Shown piece after piece: positions 1 to 8,043 of a stretch of 64,000 nucleotides of DNA (within the stretch, counting starts at the first letter, position 1; every line of letters begins with the position of its first letter). The position numbers and the translations under genes were made by a program. Under the pieces are notes generated by a model that was given only the letters and a program-made list of their open reading frames with translations, was not told the origin of the DNA and searched no databases. This DNA comes from JBFWMG01 sp050251715. Lineage in GTDB: Bacteria; Desulfobacterota; Desulfovibrionia; Desulfovibrionales; Desulfovibrionaceae. The stretch lies in NCBI GenBank assembly GCA_050251715.1, contig JBFWMG010000006.1, positions 62,001 to 126,000 of the forward strand, given 5' to 3'.

Positions 1-197
1 GCGGCGAACACATCGCGCAGCCGGTCCACCAGCGGCCCCACGCCCAGCAGCGCCGCGAGGTCCGAGGACTTACCCAGCAGATACCCCTTGCCCACCGTGC
101 CCAGGCTGCACACGCCCGCCACGATGCACGAGCCCTCGACACCGCCCGGAGACAGTCCCGAAGTACCGTCGACCAGATATTCGAGTACGTCGCCCAT
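1..197 (-). CDS. Putative tail sheath protein, N-terminal part (runs off window)
   Basis: The ATG at 195-197 follows a good Shine-Dalgarno (AGGAGGAT read on the minus strand). The reading frame stays open to the window edge, giving about 65 residues beginning MGDVLEYLVDGTSGLSPGG. The glycine-rich N-terminus with a CIVAGVCSLGTVGKGYLLG stretch resembles DUF2586-type Mu-like tail sheath proteins as I recall them. Position supports this: in Mu the sheath gene L follows the gp36-gp38 block, as here. The identity rests on a short fragment and on gene order. Confidence 0.5.
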   Translation of the reverse strand, partial: MGDVLEYLVDGTSGLSPGGVEGSCIVAGVCSLGTVGKGYLLGKSSDLAALLGVGPLVDRLRDVFA

Positions 198-206
198 AGA
201 ATCCTC

Positions 207-404
207 CTAGATCCTTCCGCCGCCCTGGGGGCGGGTGCGCAGCTTGGTGACCGCCGCGTCGAACGCTTCCCCGGTCACCTGTTTGCCTTCGGCCCAGCCG
301 GTGGCCACGCGCAGCGCGGCCAGTTCCCAATCCGGCACCTGGCGTTCCTGCGCCAGATCCTCCACAGGATACAGGGCCGGGGTCTCGGTCTTGCTTTTCG
401 CCAT
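207..404 (-). CDS. Small phage protein, gp38-like position
   Basis: A 65-residue acidic-then-basic protein with no cysteine, no membrane segment and no motif I recognise. It starts MAKSKTETPALYPVEDL and ends close to the next gene, as expected for a co-translated late operon. In Mu the equivalent slot between gp37 and the sheath gene L holds the small protein gp38, so a role in tail assembly is a reasonable guess from position only. Confidence 0.65.
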   Translation of the reverse strand: MAKSKTETPALYPVEDLAQERQVPDWELAALRVATGWAEGKQVTGEAFDAAVTKLRTRPQGGGRI

Positions 405-414
405 TGTCTATCCC

Positions 415-933
415 TCACGCTGTGGTTACGCCGTCCACCAGGTTCACGTCCCTGATGAGCGGCACCTCTTCGTCCTCGCAAAGCATGCCTTCCACGCTGA
501 TGTGCAGTGCTGCGGAGCGGCGGGCGAATACCTCGACCGTTTTCAAGGCAAACCCGCCGCGCACGGCCTTGTTGACCTTCACTGTGACCAAATTGTTGTC
601 CGCGTCCGCTGTCTTATGCGGCATGGCCCGGATAAATGCGTCGACAAATATCGCGAGCCAGTCCGGGTCATCCGCCACCACCTCCGCCCGTACCATCAGG
701 GTGCGGCGGTAGCGCCGGTGCCGCACGGTGCGGTGGGTGTCCGGGTTCTCCTCGCTGGCGAACTTGGCGATGCGCCGGGACGACCTGGCCAGGATCTCGT
801 CCATGTATTCAAGCTGCAGCCTCTTTTCCGGCAACAGCGCGGTTTCCCGGTCCGGCTTGTCCATGATCGCCGTGGCCGGGAGCCCGGCGGCCACGGCCGC
901 CGTGGTGATAATCGCCTCTGCCAACACCCTCAC
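415..933 (-). CDS. Mu gp37-like head/tail region protein
   Basis: A 172-residue soluble protein. The first 22 residues are hydrophobic and alanine-rich, but this looks like a helix rather than a signal peptide in a phage structural gene. The middle is rich in arginine (RTVRHRRYRRTLMVRAEVV) and the rest alternates like a beta-rich fold. Its start overlaps the end of the preceding morphogenesis gene by four bases, so the two are translationally coupled. The position matches gp37 of Mu; no specific function can be read from the sequence. Confidence 0.7.
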   Translation of the reverse strand: MRVLAEAIITTAAVAAGLPATAIMDKPDRETALLPEKRLQLEYMDEILARSSRRIAKFASEENPDTHRTVRHRRYRRTLMVRAEVVADDPDWLAIFVDAFIRAMPHKTADADNNLVTVKVNKAVRGGFALKTVEVFARRSAALHISVEGMLCEDEEVPLIRDVNLVDGVTTA

Positions 934-1376
934 AGGAACGCCTCCGCCATGAAATCGATCATGATCTGCCGCGCCTCGACCATGTCCTCCTCGTTGATGC
1001 CGATGAACGGACGGGCGGGGAGCGTCACGCGGCGGCGGGTGGACAAGATGCTGATGTCCATGCCCTCCTGATGTGCCCGGGCGTATTCCATGTTGGAGCC
1101 CACAACCACCAGGTTGGGGCTCGCCTCGTAGCCGATGGAGTTTTTCAGGGTGGCGTGGTCCGTCAGCGTCTTGCCGCCTTCGGCCTCCGCACGGTGCGAC
1201 GGCTTCCAGGCGGTCCCGTCCGGCCCCTTCTCGTCCTCGAACCGCTGCTGCGTGGCCGACACCAGCATTTCGCCGATATCTTCCGCGACCTGCTGCCGCC
1301 TGGCCATGTGGCGCGTGGCGCCAGCCACCATGCGCTTGAGCGGCCCCATGTCCATGCCGAACGACGCGCCCGCCAT
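930..1376 (-). CDS. Virion morphogenesis protein (Mu gpG / tail completion type)
   Basis: A 148-residue protein. I place the start at the ATG at 1374-1376, which overlaps the stop of the preceding gene (ATGA), although the frame is open further upstream. The stretch FEDEKGPDGTAWKPS and the later LKNSIGYEA and PARPFIGI segments are typical of the phage virion morphogenesis family (Mu gpG, P2 gpS), which completes tails or joins them to heads. It lies between gp36-like and gp37-like genes in the late operon. The family call is good; the exact mechanical role is inferred from relatives. Confidence 0.82.
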   Translation of the reverse strand: MAGASFGMDMGPLKRMVAGATRHMARRQQVAEDIGEMLVSATQQRFEDEKGPDGTAWKPSHRAEAEGGKTLTDHATLKNSIGYEASPNLVVVGSNMEYARAHQEGMDISILSTRRRVTLPARPFIGINEEDMVEARQIMIDFMAEAFL

Positions 1377-1810
1377 CAGAACCGCCCCCATACGTCGTCG
1401 TCGAACTGCCGACGCGGTGCGGACACGACGATGCCGCCGTTGTCTTCGGCCACGGTGACCGTCTCCGGGAACGGGTCCAGCTTCCCGGCGCGAATCAGGT
1501 CCAGATCCTTTTGGGCGCGGCTGTGCAGGCTCTGCAGCGGCAGCCATTCGTTTTGGCTGGTCGCCGCCGACGCCATGAGGCTCGTGATCTGCCCCACGGC
1601 ACGCCAAGCGGCCATGACCGCGCAGATCCGGACCAGTGTGGCCGAGACCCTGTCCGACGGCACGGCATAGCCGCCCTGGGCGAGCGCCTCGTCGATCTCG
1701 TCGGATACGCGGTCGATGTGCCCGGCCAGACAGCCGGGAGCCTTCTCCTCGATCTTGTCCAGGTAGGCCTGCAGCACATAGGCGGCGCAGTCGGTCGGTT
1801 GGCAATACAC
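1376..1810 (-). CDS. Mu gp36-like protein (DUF1320)
   Basis: A 144-residue protein starting at a GTG (1808-1810) with GAGG five bases upstream. The N-terminal part (TDCAAYVLQAYLDKIEEKAPG, with helices around residues 5-70) and the tryptophan-ended C-terminus VSAPRRQFDDDVWGRF are features of the DUF1320/gp36 family found downstream of the major capsid gene in Mu-like phages. Members are probably head-completion or connector proteins. The last base overlaps the next gene's start. The start codon choice is less certain than the family. Confidence 0.78.
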   Translation of the reverse strand: MYCQPTDCAAYVLQAYLDKIEEKAPGCLAGHIDRVSDEIDEALAQGGYAVPSDRVSATLVRICAVMAAWRAVGQITSLMASAATSQNEWLPLQSLHSRAQKDLDLIRAGKLDPFPETVTVAEDNGGIVVSAPRRQFDDDVWGRF

Positions 1811-1835
1811 ATTGGCCTCGTTTTCGCGTGTTGGA

Positions 1836-1916
1836 CTAGTCTTGGACTAGTCGCAGGGTTTGCCCCGCCCCGTTGGCCGCATCCACCTGGATACGGCCCC
1901 CAGGGGCGGAATTCAC
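1836..1916 (-). CDS. Possible 26-residue mini-protein
   Basis: A GTG at 1914-1916 overlaps the TAG stop of the capsid gene (TAGTG), the same coupling style used elsewhere in this operon. The frame runs 26 codons to a TAG at 1836, giving a peptide ending GAGQTLRLVQD. It fills the otherwise empty 105-bp gap between capsid and gp36-like genes. There is no family match and no independent Shine-Dalgarno, so it could be meaningless. Confidence 0.25.
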   Translation of the reverse strand: MNSAPGGRIQVDAANGAGQTLRLVQD

Positions 1917-2917
1917 TACGCCAGCACCACGGCCTTGCGGGTGGCCTGGGCGGCGACCGCCGGAAGCGGCTTGGACTCGGCCACGATGCGGATCTCGCTC
2001 GGGTCGCGGAGCTCAATGGGCTTCACGAACATGGGCATGGGCCGCAGGTTCGCCTCCAGGTCGTCCACCGGGCCGTAGAAGAACCCGGAGTAGCCCTTGG
2101 ACACCATGCGGATTTCCTTGTCCGGCACCTTGGCCGTGGCCGTACCGGTGGCGGGATCCTTGTAGGTCTCGGCCATCTTCCTGATGGTGTGGCCGCCCAG
2201 ATTGATGGAGCCGTCCTCGTTGACCCGGACCGGGATTTTGGGCCTGTCAGTGCCCTCAATGAGCTTGAGCAGCTGCACATAGGCCAGCCGCCCGGCGAAG
2301 ATGGCCTTGGTGCCGCCATAGCCCGCCTTGTCCTGGGCGCTGGCCATGTCCTCAAGGAGCAGGAACACCGTGGCCAGGGTCGCGTCCGCGTGGTCCCACT
2401 TTTCAACGGCGGCCACAGCCTGCGTGGCGATGGTCCCGTTGTAGGTCACCTTGTAGCGGGCGTACTGGCCCGACGCCTGCAGCAGCGGGTAGTCAATAGC
2501 CCCGTCAAAGATGGCTTGGGCGCACATGGCCTCAATGGACATCTTGATGGCGCGCCGCATGGCGAGAGTCTTGCGGGCCACCCAGACGGACTTGTCGCCC
2601 ATGCCCATCAGCTTGAGATTGTTCAGGTCCACGGCGCGCAGCGGCGAGTTCACGCGCAGGGGCAGGGGTTCGATGTACTGGTTGTCCATCGATGTGGCGT
2701 GCAGCGGCACGGACTCCGCGCCGCGCTGCACAACGGGCAAACACGTCACCACGGTCTGGATCTCGGACAGGGGAATGACAGGCGACTCGTACTGCTCCCG
2801 CACCCCCTCCGGAAACAGCATGTCAAAAACCGTGGATTCGATGGCCGGTGCGGTTTCCAATACCTTGGCGATCTTGGCCGCCGTGAAATACGTCTGCAGG
2901 TCGATAATCAGAGACAT
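1916..2917 (-). CDS. Major capsid protein, phage E family
   Basis: A 333-residue protein with an AGGAGG Shine-Dalgarno upstream. It resembles the phage major capsid protein E family (PF03864 type): an N-terminal LQTYFTAAKIAKVLET helix, the RNSPLRAVDLNNLK-like central region and a C-terminal part ending SEIRIVAESKPLPAV, which is typical of the family. It forms the icosahedral shell together with the decoration protein encoded immediately upstream and the scaffold/protease before that. The length is normal for the family (about 330-350). Confidence 0.88.
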   Translation of the reverse strand: MSLIIDLQTYFTAAKIAKVLETAPAIESTVFDMLFPEGVREQYESPVIPLSEIQTVVTCLPVVQRGAESVPLHATSMDNQYIEPLPLRVNSPLRAVDLNNLKLMGMGDKSVWVARKTLAMRRAIKMSIEAMCAQAIFDGAIDYPLLQASGQYARYKVTYNGTIATQAVAAVEKWDHADATLATVFLLLEDMASAQDKAGYGGTKAIFAGRLAYVQLLKLIEGTDRPKIPVRVNEDGSINLGGHTIRKMAETYKDPATGTATAKVPDKEIRMVSKGYSGFFYGPVDDLEANLRPMPMFVKPIELRDPSEIRIVAESKPLPAVAAQATRKAVVLA

Positions 2918-2932
2918 CGTGTGTCCTCCTTG

Positions 2933-3517
2933 CTAGCCGATGGGCCACAGGCCACGGCGGTCCAGTTCGGCAAGCATCGCGGCCGAGGGCGCGGCGTTGC
3001 TGACCAACAGTTCCGGCCGGTTGACCTGGCCAAAGACAATGGTTTCCGACGAGGCCGCGTCCGCGTCGACCTTGCGGTTCAGCACGCCCCGGATGGCAGG
3101 CTTGACCGTGGCGGTGATGGCGGCCTCGTCAGCCGGGGCCGCGTTAAAGGTCACCGTGGCCTTGCCCGTGGCATAGTCCACCTTGCCAGAGCCACCGTCG
3201 TCGCCGGTCAATGCGCCAAATCCGTCGTCGGAAAAAGTCTCGACGTCATCGGTGATGGACACGCTGCCCGGCACCACGACGCCCAACTCCAGGGCGAAGG
3301 TCTTGGCCACGCCGTCGCCGGTGGCCACTGCGCTGCTCGCGGACACATTGGCGGGCACCACCTCGCCGTCAGCGGTCAGGCCCACGACAAGCCCTGCGGG
3401 CATCGCGGCCAGCCCGGACTTGACCGGATAGTTGCGGTACACATGCTGCCCGCGCCCGGCCGCAATGGCCATTTCCCGCGCGGACACGCTGCCGAGGTTC
3501 GCGTTGTGATCGCTCAT
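2933..3517 (-). CDS. Head decoration protein with an added beta-rich domain
   Basis: A 194-residue protein immediately upstream of the capsid gene. The N-terminus (residues 20-60) and C-terminus (RPELLVSNAAPSAAMLAEL, residues 168-186) resemble lambda gpD-type decoration proteins. In between, residues about 65-140 (GVAKTFALELG, SVSITDD, GKVDYATGKATVTF) form a beta-rich module seen inserted in many phage surface proteins. The protein would sit on the capsid exterior. The insert makes it longer than a plain gpD (about 110). Confidence 0.72.
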   Translation of the reverse strand: MSDHNANLGSVSAREMAIAAGRGQHVYRNYPVKSGLAAMPAGLVVGLTADGEVVPANVSASSAVATGDGVAKTFALELGVVVPGSVSITDDVETFSDDGFGALTGDDGGSGKVDYATGKATVTFNAAPADEAAITATVKPAIRGVLNRKVDADAASSETIVFGQVNRPELLVSNAAPSAAMLAELDRRGLWPIG

Positions 3518-3535
3518 GCTGCTCTCCTTGATGGC

Positions 3536-4432
3536 CTAGAATTTGGCGGCCAGATTGGGGGTGCCGGACTCCTGAACGGAAGCACCGGGGGCCGTGTATT
3601 CCTTGAACAGACCGTGCGACTGACGCTGCTCAAAGCCGCGCCAGTAGGCCTCTTCCTTGGACACCTTCTCGGTCTTGCCCGAGCCGTCGGCAAATTCCAT
3701 CTCGCCCTGGGCACCGGCCAGGGCCTCGGCAAAGGCCAGGGCGTTGGCCTGCTCGGCGGGCAGGATCTTGCCCTCGGCCACCAGCTTGTCCAACCGCGCC
3801 TGGCGCGCCAGCTTCCGCTGCCCGGCCTTGTGCTCGGCAAAGTCCGCTTCGGCTTTGACCTTGGCCGCCTCGGCGGCCTTGTTTTTGGCCTGCAGGTCGG
3901 TGATCTCCTTGTCCTTGGCCGCAAGCTGCTCCTGATACGCGCCACCGGCCTTGAGCTGGGCGTTTTCCGCCTGCAGCTGTTCCACCTGCTTCTTCAGTCT
4001 CTCAAGCTCCATACCTTCCTCCTCACCCTGTTCGTTGAATGCATAGACCGCCGCGCCATCGGCAAACCCCACCACCTCGCCCAGTCCCGGCACGGCAGGC
4101 GGCACCGCGCCCAAAAGCCCCACATGCCGCAGGGTCAGGTCGGGCCGCAGGCTGATGGACACCTGCTTGTACCGACCCTCGGCAACCGCCTTGGCCAGGG
4201 CCTCGGGCACCTGCTTGAACGTCGCCTCCAGAAACTCACCCGCCCGGCGCAGCCCTTCGACCCAGCCAAAGGCCGGGTCGTTGTCCTTGGGATGGCCGAG
4301 CACCAGCGGCACCTGCCGCTGCGCCGGATCAAACCCGGCCACGACCTTGTCCAGATCCTCGGCGGTAAATGTCGCGGTCTTGCCCGAGCTGTCGGTATGC
4401 GTCCCTGCGCGGAAAATCTTGATCCAGTTCAT
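3536..4432 (-). CDS. Prohead protease/scaffold (Mu gpI-like)
   Basis: A 298-residue protein. I start it at the ATG at 4430-4432, the first in-frame ATG after an AGGAGG at 4445-4450. The N-terminal 130 residues (MNWIKIFRAGTHTD, VPLVLGHPKDNDPAFGW, KQVSISLRPDL) resemble Mu gpI-type head proteases. Residues about 145-215 form a charged coiled coil (ELERLKKQVEQLQAENAQLK), the scaffold part, followed by a helical tail ending NLAAKF. In Mu the protease I and scaffold Z share one frame, so an internal scaffold start is possible, for example at the MELERLKK methionine. Confidence 0.8.
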   Translation of the reverse strand: MNWIKIFRAGTHTDSSGKTATFTAEDLDKVVAGFDPAQRQVPLVLGHPKDNDPAFGWVEGLRRAGEFLEATFKQVPEALAKAVAEGRYKQVSISLRPDLTLRHVGLLGAVPPAVPGLGEVVGFADGAAVYAFNEQGEEEGMELERLKKQVEQLQAENAQLKAGGAYQEQLAAKDKEITDLQAKNKAAEAAKVKAEADFAEHKAGQRKLARQARLDKLVAEGKILPAEQANALAFAEALAGAQGEMEFADGSGKTEKVSKEEAYWRGFEQRQSHGLFKEYTAPGASVQESGTPNLAAKF

Positions 4433-4607
4433 GATGCTTTTTTGCCTCCTATTCCGAGCAAACACACGGTGGTCATGCGCACTGTGCAAACAATCTTGAC
4501 CAGAGGGCTGGCTTGGCGTATTATCTTGTCAATATCGGGCGACACGGCTGTCTGACGGGCCCCTGGAGAGGGATCAGAAATCGGCCAGCTGACACGCGCA
4601 ACCAGCT
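4433..4607. other. Gap inside late operon with possible promoter
   Basis: This 175-bp stretch separates the fused portal gene from the protease gene. No plausible gene was seen. A minus-strand TTGACA lies at 4528-4533, but the matching -10 seventeen bases downstream (AGCCCT) is poor, so a sigma-70 promoter is only a possibility. No clear terminator hairpin was seen. Confidence 0.3.
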
Positions 4608-7439
4608 CTACGCGTGCTCTTCCCGATAAATCAGCACCCCGCCGCGCATCTTCTCCAAATATTCCAGTATGGCTTTCTGCGACCTGTCCGCCTTGGGTGC
4701 GAACGCGGTCGCGGCCTGCCACTGCCTCCCCGCCAGGTGGAACGCGCAATAACCGCCAATGGTCTTGCCGCCGTCGAACGAGAAGGGCCGCAGAAGCCGG
4801 AGTGAGGGTGTAGGCCCGCTCGGCAGCATGGCCGTCACCTGCCACACCTCAAAAGGATTCAGGATCGTGCGGGCCAGCAGCTTCATGTACGGCCCCTTGT
4901 CCGTCCAGGTCGTCTTCCACAGGCCGCTCGACTTTTCGATGAAGAAACCCTTGCTCACGACCACGGGGATGCGACCTGGCAAGGTCACCACCTTGCTGGC
5001 GCCCAAGTCCGACAGGCCAAACTCCTTGAGAAAGGCCAGGACCTGGTCCTCGACGGACATGGTCGCGGGCAGCAGATCGCCCGGCTTGACCACATGGATG
5101 TGACGCGGATCCAGGTCGGCCAGCGGCGGCTTGCACCGTTCGTCGGCGAACAGCCCCTTGCCGTCGCGGCACAGCGCCTTGGCCGCCACCTCGCCCACAG
5201 AGCCTTCCAGCGCTTCGGGCGAGAGCCCGGACAGCCAGTCGCGGCCCACATTGGTGCCAAAGCCCGGATCGGGCGCGGGCCGCACAGGCGGCATGCGTTC
5301 GCCGGTGCGCGGATCCACGGGCTCGATCAGCTTGGGCAGCTCGGATTCCACCGTGTAGCCGCGCCGGGCCACGTCGCGCTCGGACAAGGTCTGCACCGTG
5401 CAGCGGCAGCGGAAGCCGTTGGGCGGGTAGTAGGAGTCCCAAAAGGAATGGTCGGCCGGGTAGACCAGGCCATGCAGCGCCAGGTGCTCCGGGCGGGTAC
5501 GCCTGTCACCCACTGCCACATAGCGCCAATAGGGGCGGGTCTTGGCCACCCGTTGCATCTGGGCGTAGCGGCCCGCCATGTAGGCGCTTTGCACGTTGGT
5601 GCGGAAGATGGTCTCCAGCCGCCAGCGCGGCAGCCCGGTCTCGGCCAGCAGGGCGGCGTTGTCCTTGCGCCAGCCCTCAAAGCCGCGCCCGCCTGCCAGG
5701 GCCTTGGTCAGGGACGACTGCACCGCCTCCACCTGGTCGCGCCTGGCCATGCCCGCCACGGTGAAGGCACGGGCGCGGGCCTGGCGGTCCAGGGCCGCAA
5801 ATTCATCCGTGGTCACGGCGGTCTTGCCCTGCCAGTAGGCCTGGGCTTCCTTCATAGGCAGGGCCGTGGGCGTTACAGCGTCGGCAAATTCGCCGCCCTG
5901 GCCCACGGCCCACTGGCCATACAGGCTTGCGCCCACCAGTGAGCGGTGCAGCAGATCCTCCAGGCCATCGCCTTCGGGCATGGCCAGGGCATCGGCCAGC
6001 AGGAGCAGCGCGTCGTCCTGGGATTCCGCCCGCACCATCTGTGCCACAAGATCGGCGGCCAGGCCGTGCGCAAGCGCCTCGGCCTCGGGCAACAGTCCGT
6101 CGGCAAAGGCGTCGATGGCCTGTTGGCTGGGCGGGATGTCCGGCCCGTCGGCGTCAGCAAAATTGGCTGCCGCATGGTCGCCTGCCTGGGGCGGCGCGGC
6201 GGGTTGTGGTTCTGCCGCGTCGCCCTCCACATCAAACTCGTCCTCTGCCAGCCCGTAGCCGGAGACGAAATGGGCCTTCTTAAATTTGACGCCAGCGCTC
6301 TTGAGCTTGTTGTCCAGGTCCGCCTTGGCGGCGTAGTCTTCGGGCTCCACATAGGACCACATGGGGCTGTACACGCCGTCCCCGGCGTTGACCTGGGTGT
6401 AGACCCAGGCCAGGTCGTTCATGAACGTGGTTACCAGCGCCTCGTCCGCCTCGGCGTAGTCGGCCAATACGTTGCCGTGCTCCTTGGCGGCGGCGTAGGA
6501 TCCACTCGTGCCCACCTCGGCGGTCAGGGTCTGGCCCATGAGCACCTTGGATATAGCGGCGTTCCAGGTGGCGAGCAGCTGCGCATGCACGTCGCCCGAT
6601 TTTCCCGACGCCTCCACGATCTGCACTTCTGCCCCGCCGCGCACCACAGCCACGGCGGACTGCACCATCGCGGTCAGCGAGGCCAGCATCTTGCCCTGGT
6701 CATCCGGGGTGCCCGAAGTCTTGCCCACCACCCAGGGAGTGCCGAACCGCTCGGCGAAATTCATCCAGAACTTGATGGAGCCTTTCTTGAACGCCACGGG
6801 CCACAGGCAGCGGGACAAGAGCCGCAGGCCGTAGGGGTTGGCGTAGGTGGGGAAATGTCTGGCCGTGACGAACTTGCCGAACGGCACCGGCTCGCCATCC
6901 GCAATGCCCAGGGCGCGGAACGACAGTTCGTTTTTCGTGTTGTAGCCGAACCAGGCCCTGGGCTTGGGCACCACGCCGACCAGGCGCAGCCGCGACCCTG
7001 CGGGTTCCCACAGCAGCTCGACCACGGTGCGGCCAAAATAGGGCGCGTCCAGGATCTCGGACACCAGGTTGTAGATGTCCGCAGCCTCCAAGTCCTCGAC
7101 CAAAGCGGCGCAGATCCGCTCCGCCTCGGGCGTGGCGTCCTTGCCCTTGGGTTTGCCTGGCGCAAAATCGTAATCCGTTTTGTTGAGTGTCTTGAGCTTG
7201 CGCGACTGCATGGCCATTGTGACCTGGTCGTCGGCGGTCAGGTCGTCGAGCACATCCTCCCACTCCATGCGCTTGCGCAGGATGGGGTCCGGGTCGGGCA
7301 ACATGCCCATCCAGCCCAGCAGATCAAACCCCTGCGCGGTCTCGCGCGTGGAGATCTCGGACAGCAGGGCCTCGCGGTTGGGATTGGAGCCGAACTCCAT
7401 GAACGCTCCATTAGGCAAGTACAGACCACGTCCGATCAT
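4608..7439 (-). CDS. Fused portal (DUF935) / MuF minor head protein with C-terminal nuclease-like domain
   Basis: A 943-residue protein, started at the ATG at 7437-7439 behind AGGAG. Residues about 10-440 are a Mu gp29-type portal (DUF935: TADDQVTMAMQSRK, APYFGRTVVELLW, FWMNFAERFGTPWVVG). A proline/alanine linker follows. Residues about 560-730 are a MuF/SPP1 gp7-type head protein with the typical DRRTRPEHLALHG and PPNGFRCRCTVQ motifs. The last 161 residues (YMKLLARTILNPFEVWQV and a beta-rich end) look like the PBECR2-type nuclease-fold domains found at the tail of MuF proteins. In Mu, portal and gpF are separate genes. The MuF and portal calls are firm; the terminal domain is recognised by pattern only. 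Confidence 0.88.
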   Translation of the reverse strand: MIGRGLYLPNGAFMEFGSNPNREALLSEISTRETAQGFDLLGWMGMLPDPDPILRKRMEWEDVLDDLTADDQVTMAMQSRKLKTLNKTDYDFAPGKPKGKDATPEAERICAALVEDLEAADIYNLVSEILDAPYFGRTVVELLWEPAGSRLRLVGVVPKPRAWFGYNTKNELSFRALGIADGEPVPFGKFVTARHFPTYANPYGLRLLSRCLWPVAFKKGSIKFWMNFAERFGTPWVVGKTSGTPDDQGKMLASLTAMVQSAVAVVRGGAEVQIVEASGKSGDVHAQLLATWNAAISKVLMGQTLTAEVGTSGSYAAAKEHGNVLADYAEADEALVTTFMNDLAWVYTQVNAGDGVYSPMWSYVEPEDYAAKADLDNKLKSAGVKFKKAHFVSGYGLAEDEFDVEGDAAEPQPAAPPQAGDHAAANFADADGPDIPPSQQAIDAFADGLLPEAEALAHGLAADLVAQMVRAESQDDALLLLADALAMPEGDGLEDLLHRSLVGASLYGQWAVGQGGEFADAVTPTALPMKEAQAYWQGKTAVTTDEFAALDRQARARAFTVAGMARRDQVEAVQSSLTKALAGGRGFEGWRKDNAALLAETGLPRWRLETIFRTNVQSAYMAGRYAQMQRVAKTRPYWRYVAVGDRRTRPEHLALHGLVYPADHSFWDSYYPPNGFRCRCTVQTLSERDVARRGYTVESELPKLIEPVDPRTGERMPPVRPAPDPGFGTNVGRDWLSGLSPEALEGSVGEVAAKALCRDGKGLFADERCKPPLADLDPRHIHVVKPGDLLPATMSVEDQVLAFLKEFGLSDLGASKVVTLPGRIPVVVSKGFFIEKSSGLWKTTWTDKGPYMKLLARTILNPFEVWQVTAMLPSGPTPSLRLLRPFSFDGGKTIGGYCAFHLAGRQWQAATAFAPKADRSQKAILEYLEKMRGGVLIYREEHA

Positions 7440-7484
7440 GCCATGTCTCCTGCGACCTGATTGTTGACCGCCCGGAGGCGGGGC

Positions 7485-7512
7485 GTTACAGGAAATAGGA
7501 TATCCGTAACAA
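7485..7512. promoter_or_regulatory. Palindromic operator-like site upstream of cargo gene
   Basis: Within the short divergent gap, GTTAC at 7485-7489 and GTAAC fifteen bases later form an inverted repeat around an inner perfect palindrome, GGATATCC. It lies just before the Shine-Dalgarno of the plus-strand gene at 7538, a natural place for an operator that keeps that gene under phage or self control. No good -35/-10 pair was found. Confidence 0.35.
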
Positions 7513-7537
7513 GACAAACCCTTAAGGAGACAGCATC

Positions 7538-8035
7538 ATGGACACAGCCACCCTGCAGAGAGAAATCCTCAAAGAATTGAATGCACAAGGTGAAGCGGTT
7601 GGCCATCCTGGCGCAATGGAGGCGGATGCGCTTGCCCACCGACTGGGGGTTGATGTCGAGTCGGTGAAAAATGCCATTGGTCGTCTGGATCAACGCGGCC
7701 TTGTGGGTAGTGAGTTTCAATACAATTCGTGCTTCCTCAAGGGCGCGGGCTATGAGTTCTTGGAGAAGGAAGCCCAAGAAACGGACCGTCTCCAGGAAAT
7801 CAATATGACTTTCAATGCCCCTGTTTCCGGCTCTGCCATTGCAGCCGGGGGCTCCCAGGCAACGGTTGCAAACAACGGTGCAACCTTCTTTAATGAGCTT
7901 CAGCAACAGATCGAACAGGCCGACCTTTCCGAGGAAGAAAAGAAGGGGCTGCTTCAGGCAGTATGGAAGCTCGCGAACAATCCCTGGGTGACCACAACGG
8001 CCGGGGTGGTGTTGGGTAAAATCCTGGGCAGCTAG
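7538..8035 (+). CDS. Plus-strand cargo protein with winged-helix N-terminus, function unknown
   Basis: A 165-residue protein with AAGGAG ahead of its ATG, lying opposite to the late operon between terminase and portal genes. Residues 1-75 look like a winged helix (ILKELNAQGEAVG, VESVKNAIGRLDQRGLVGSE). Residues about 88-115 are Gly/Ser/Ala/Asn-rich (TFNAPVSGSAIAAGGSQATV), and the end is amphipathic helix (LSEEEKKGLLQAVWKLANN) then a small hydrophobic stretch VTTTAGVVLGKIL. I do not recognise the family. Location and strand mark it as a moron, possibly expressed in the lysogen. A signalling or defence role is a guess. Confidence 0.82.
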   Translation: MDTATLQREILKELNAQGEAVGHPGAMEADALAHRLGVDVESVKNAIGRLDQRGLVGSEFQYNSCFLKGAGYEFLEKEAQETDRLQEINMTFNAPVSGSAIAAGGSQATVANNGATFFNELQQQIEQADLSEEEKKGLLQAVWKLANNPWVTTTAGVVLGKILGS

Positions 8036-8043
8036 CAGGTTCA

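Noticed and set aside
1511..4555. A 1014-codon open frame on the plus strand opposite the phage head genes
   Set aside because: It mirrors GC-rich codons of well-recognised minus-strand genes (gp36, capsid, decoration, protease), is full of His/Gly/Arg, has no ribosome site and no family resemblance.
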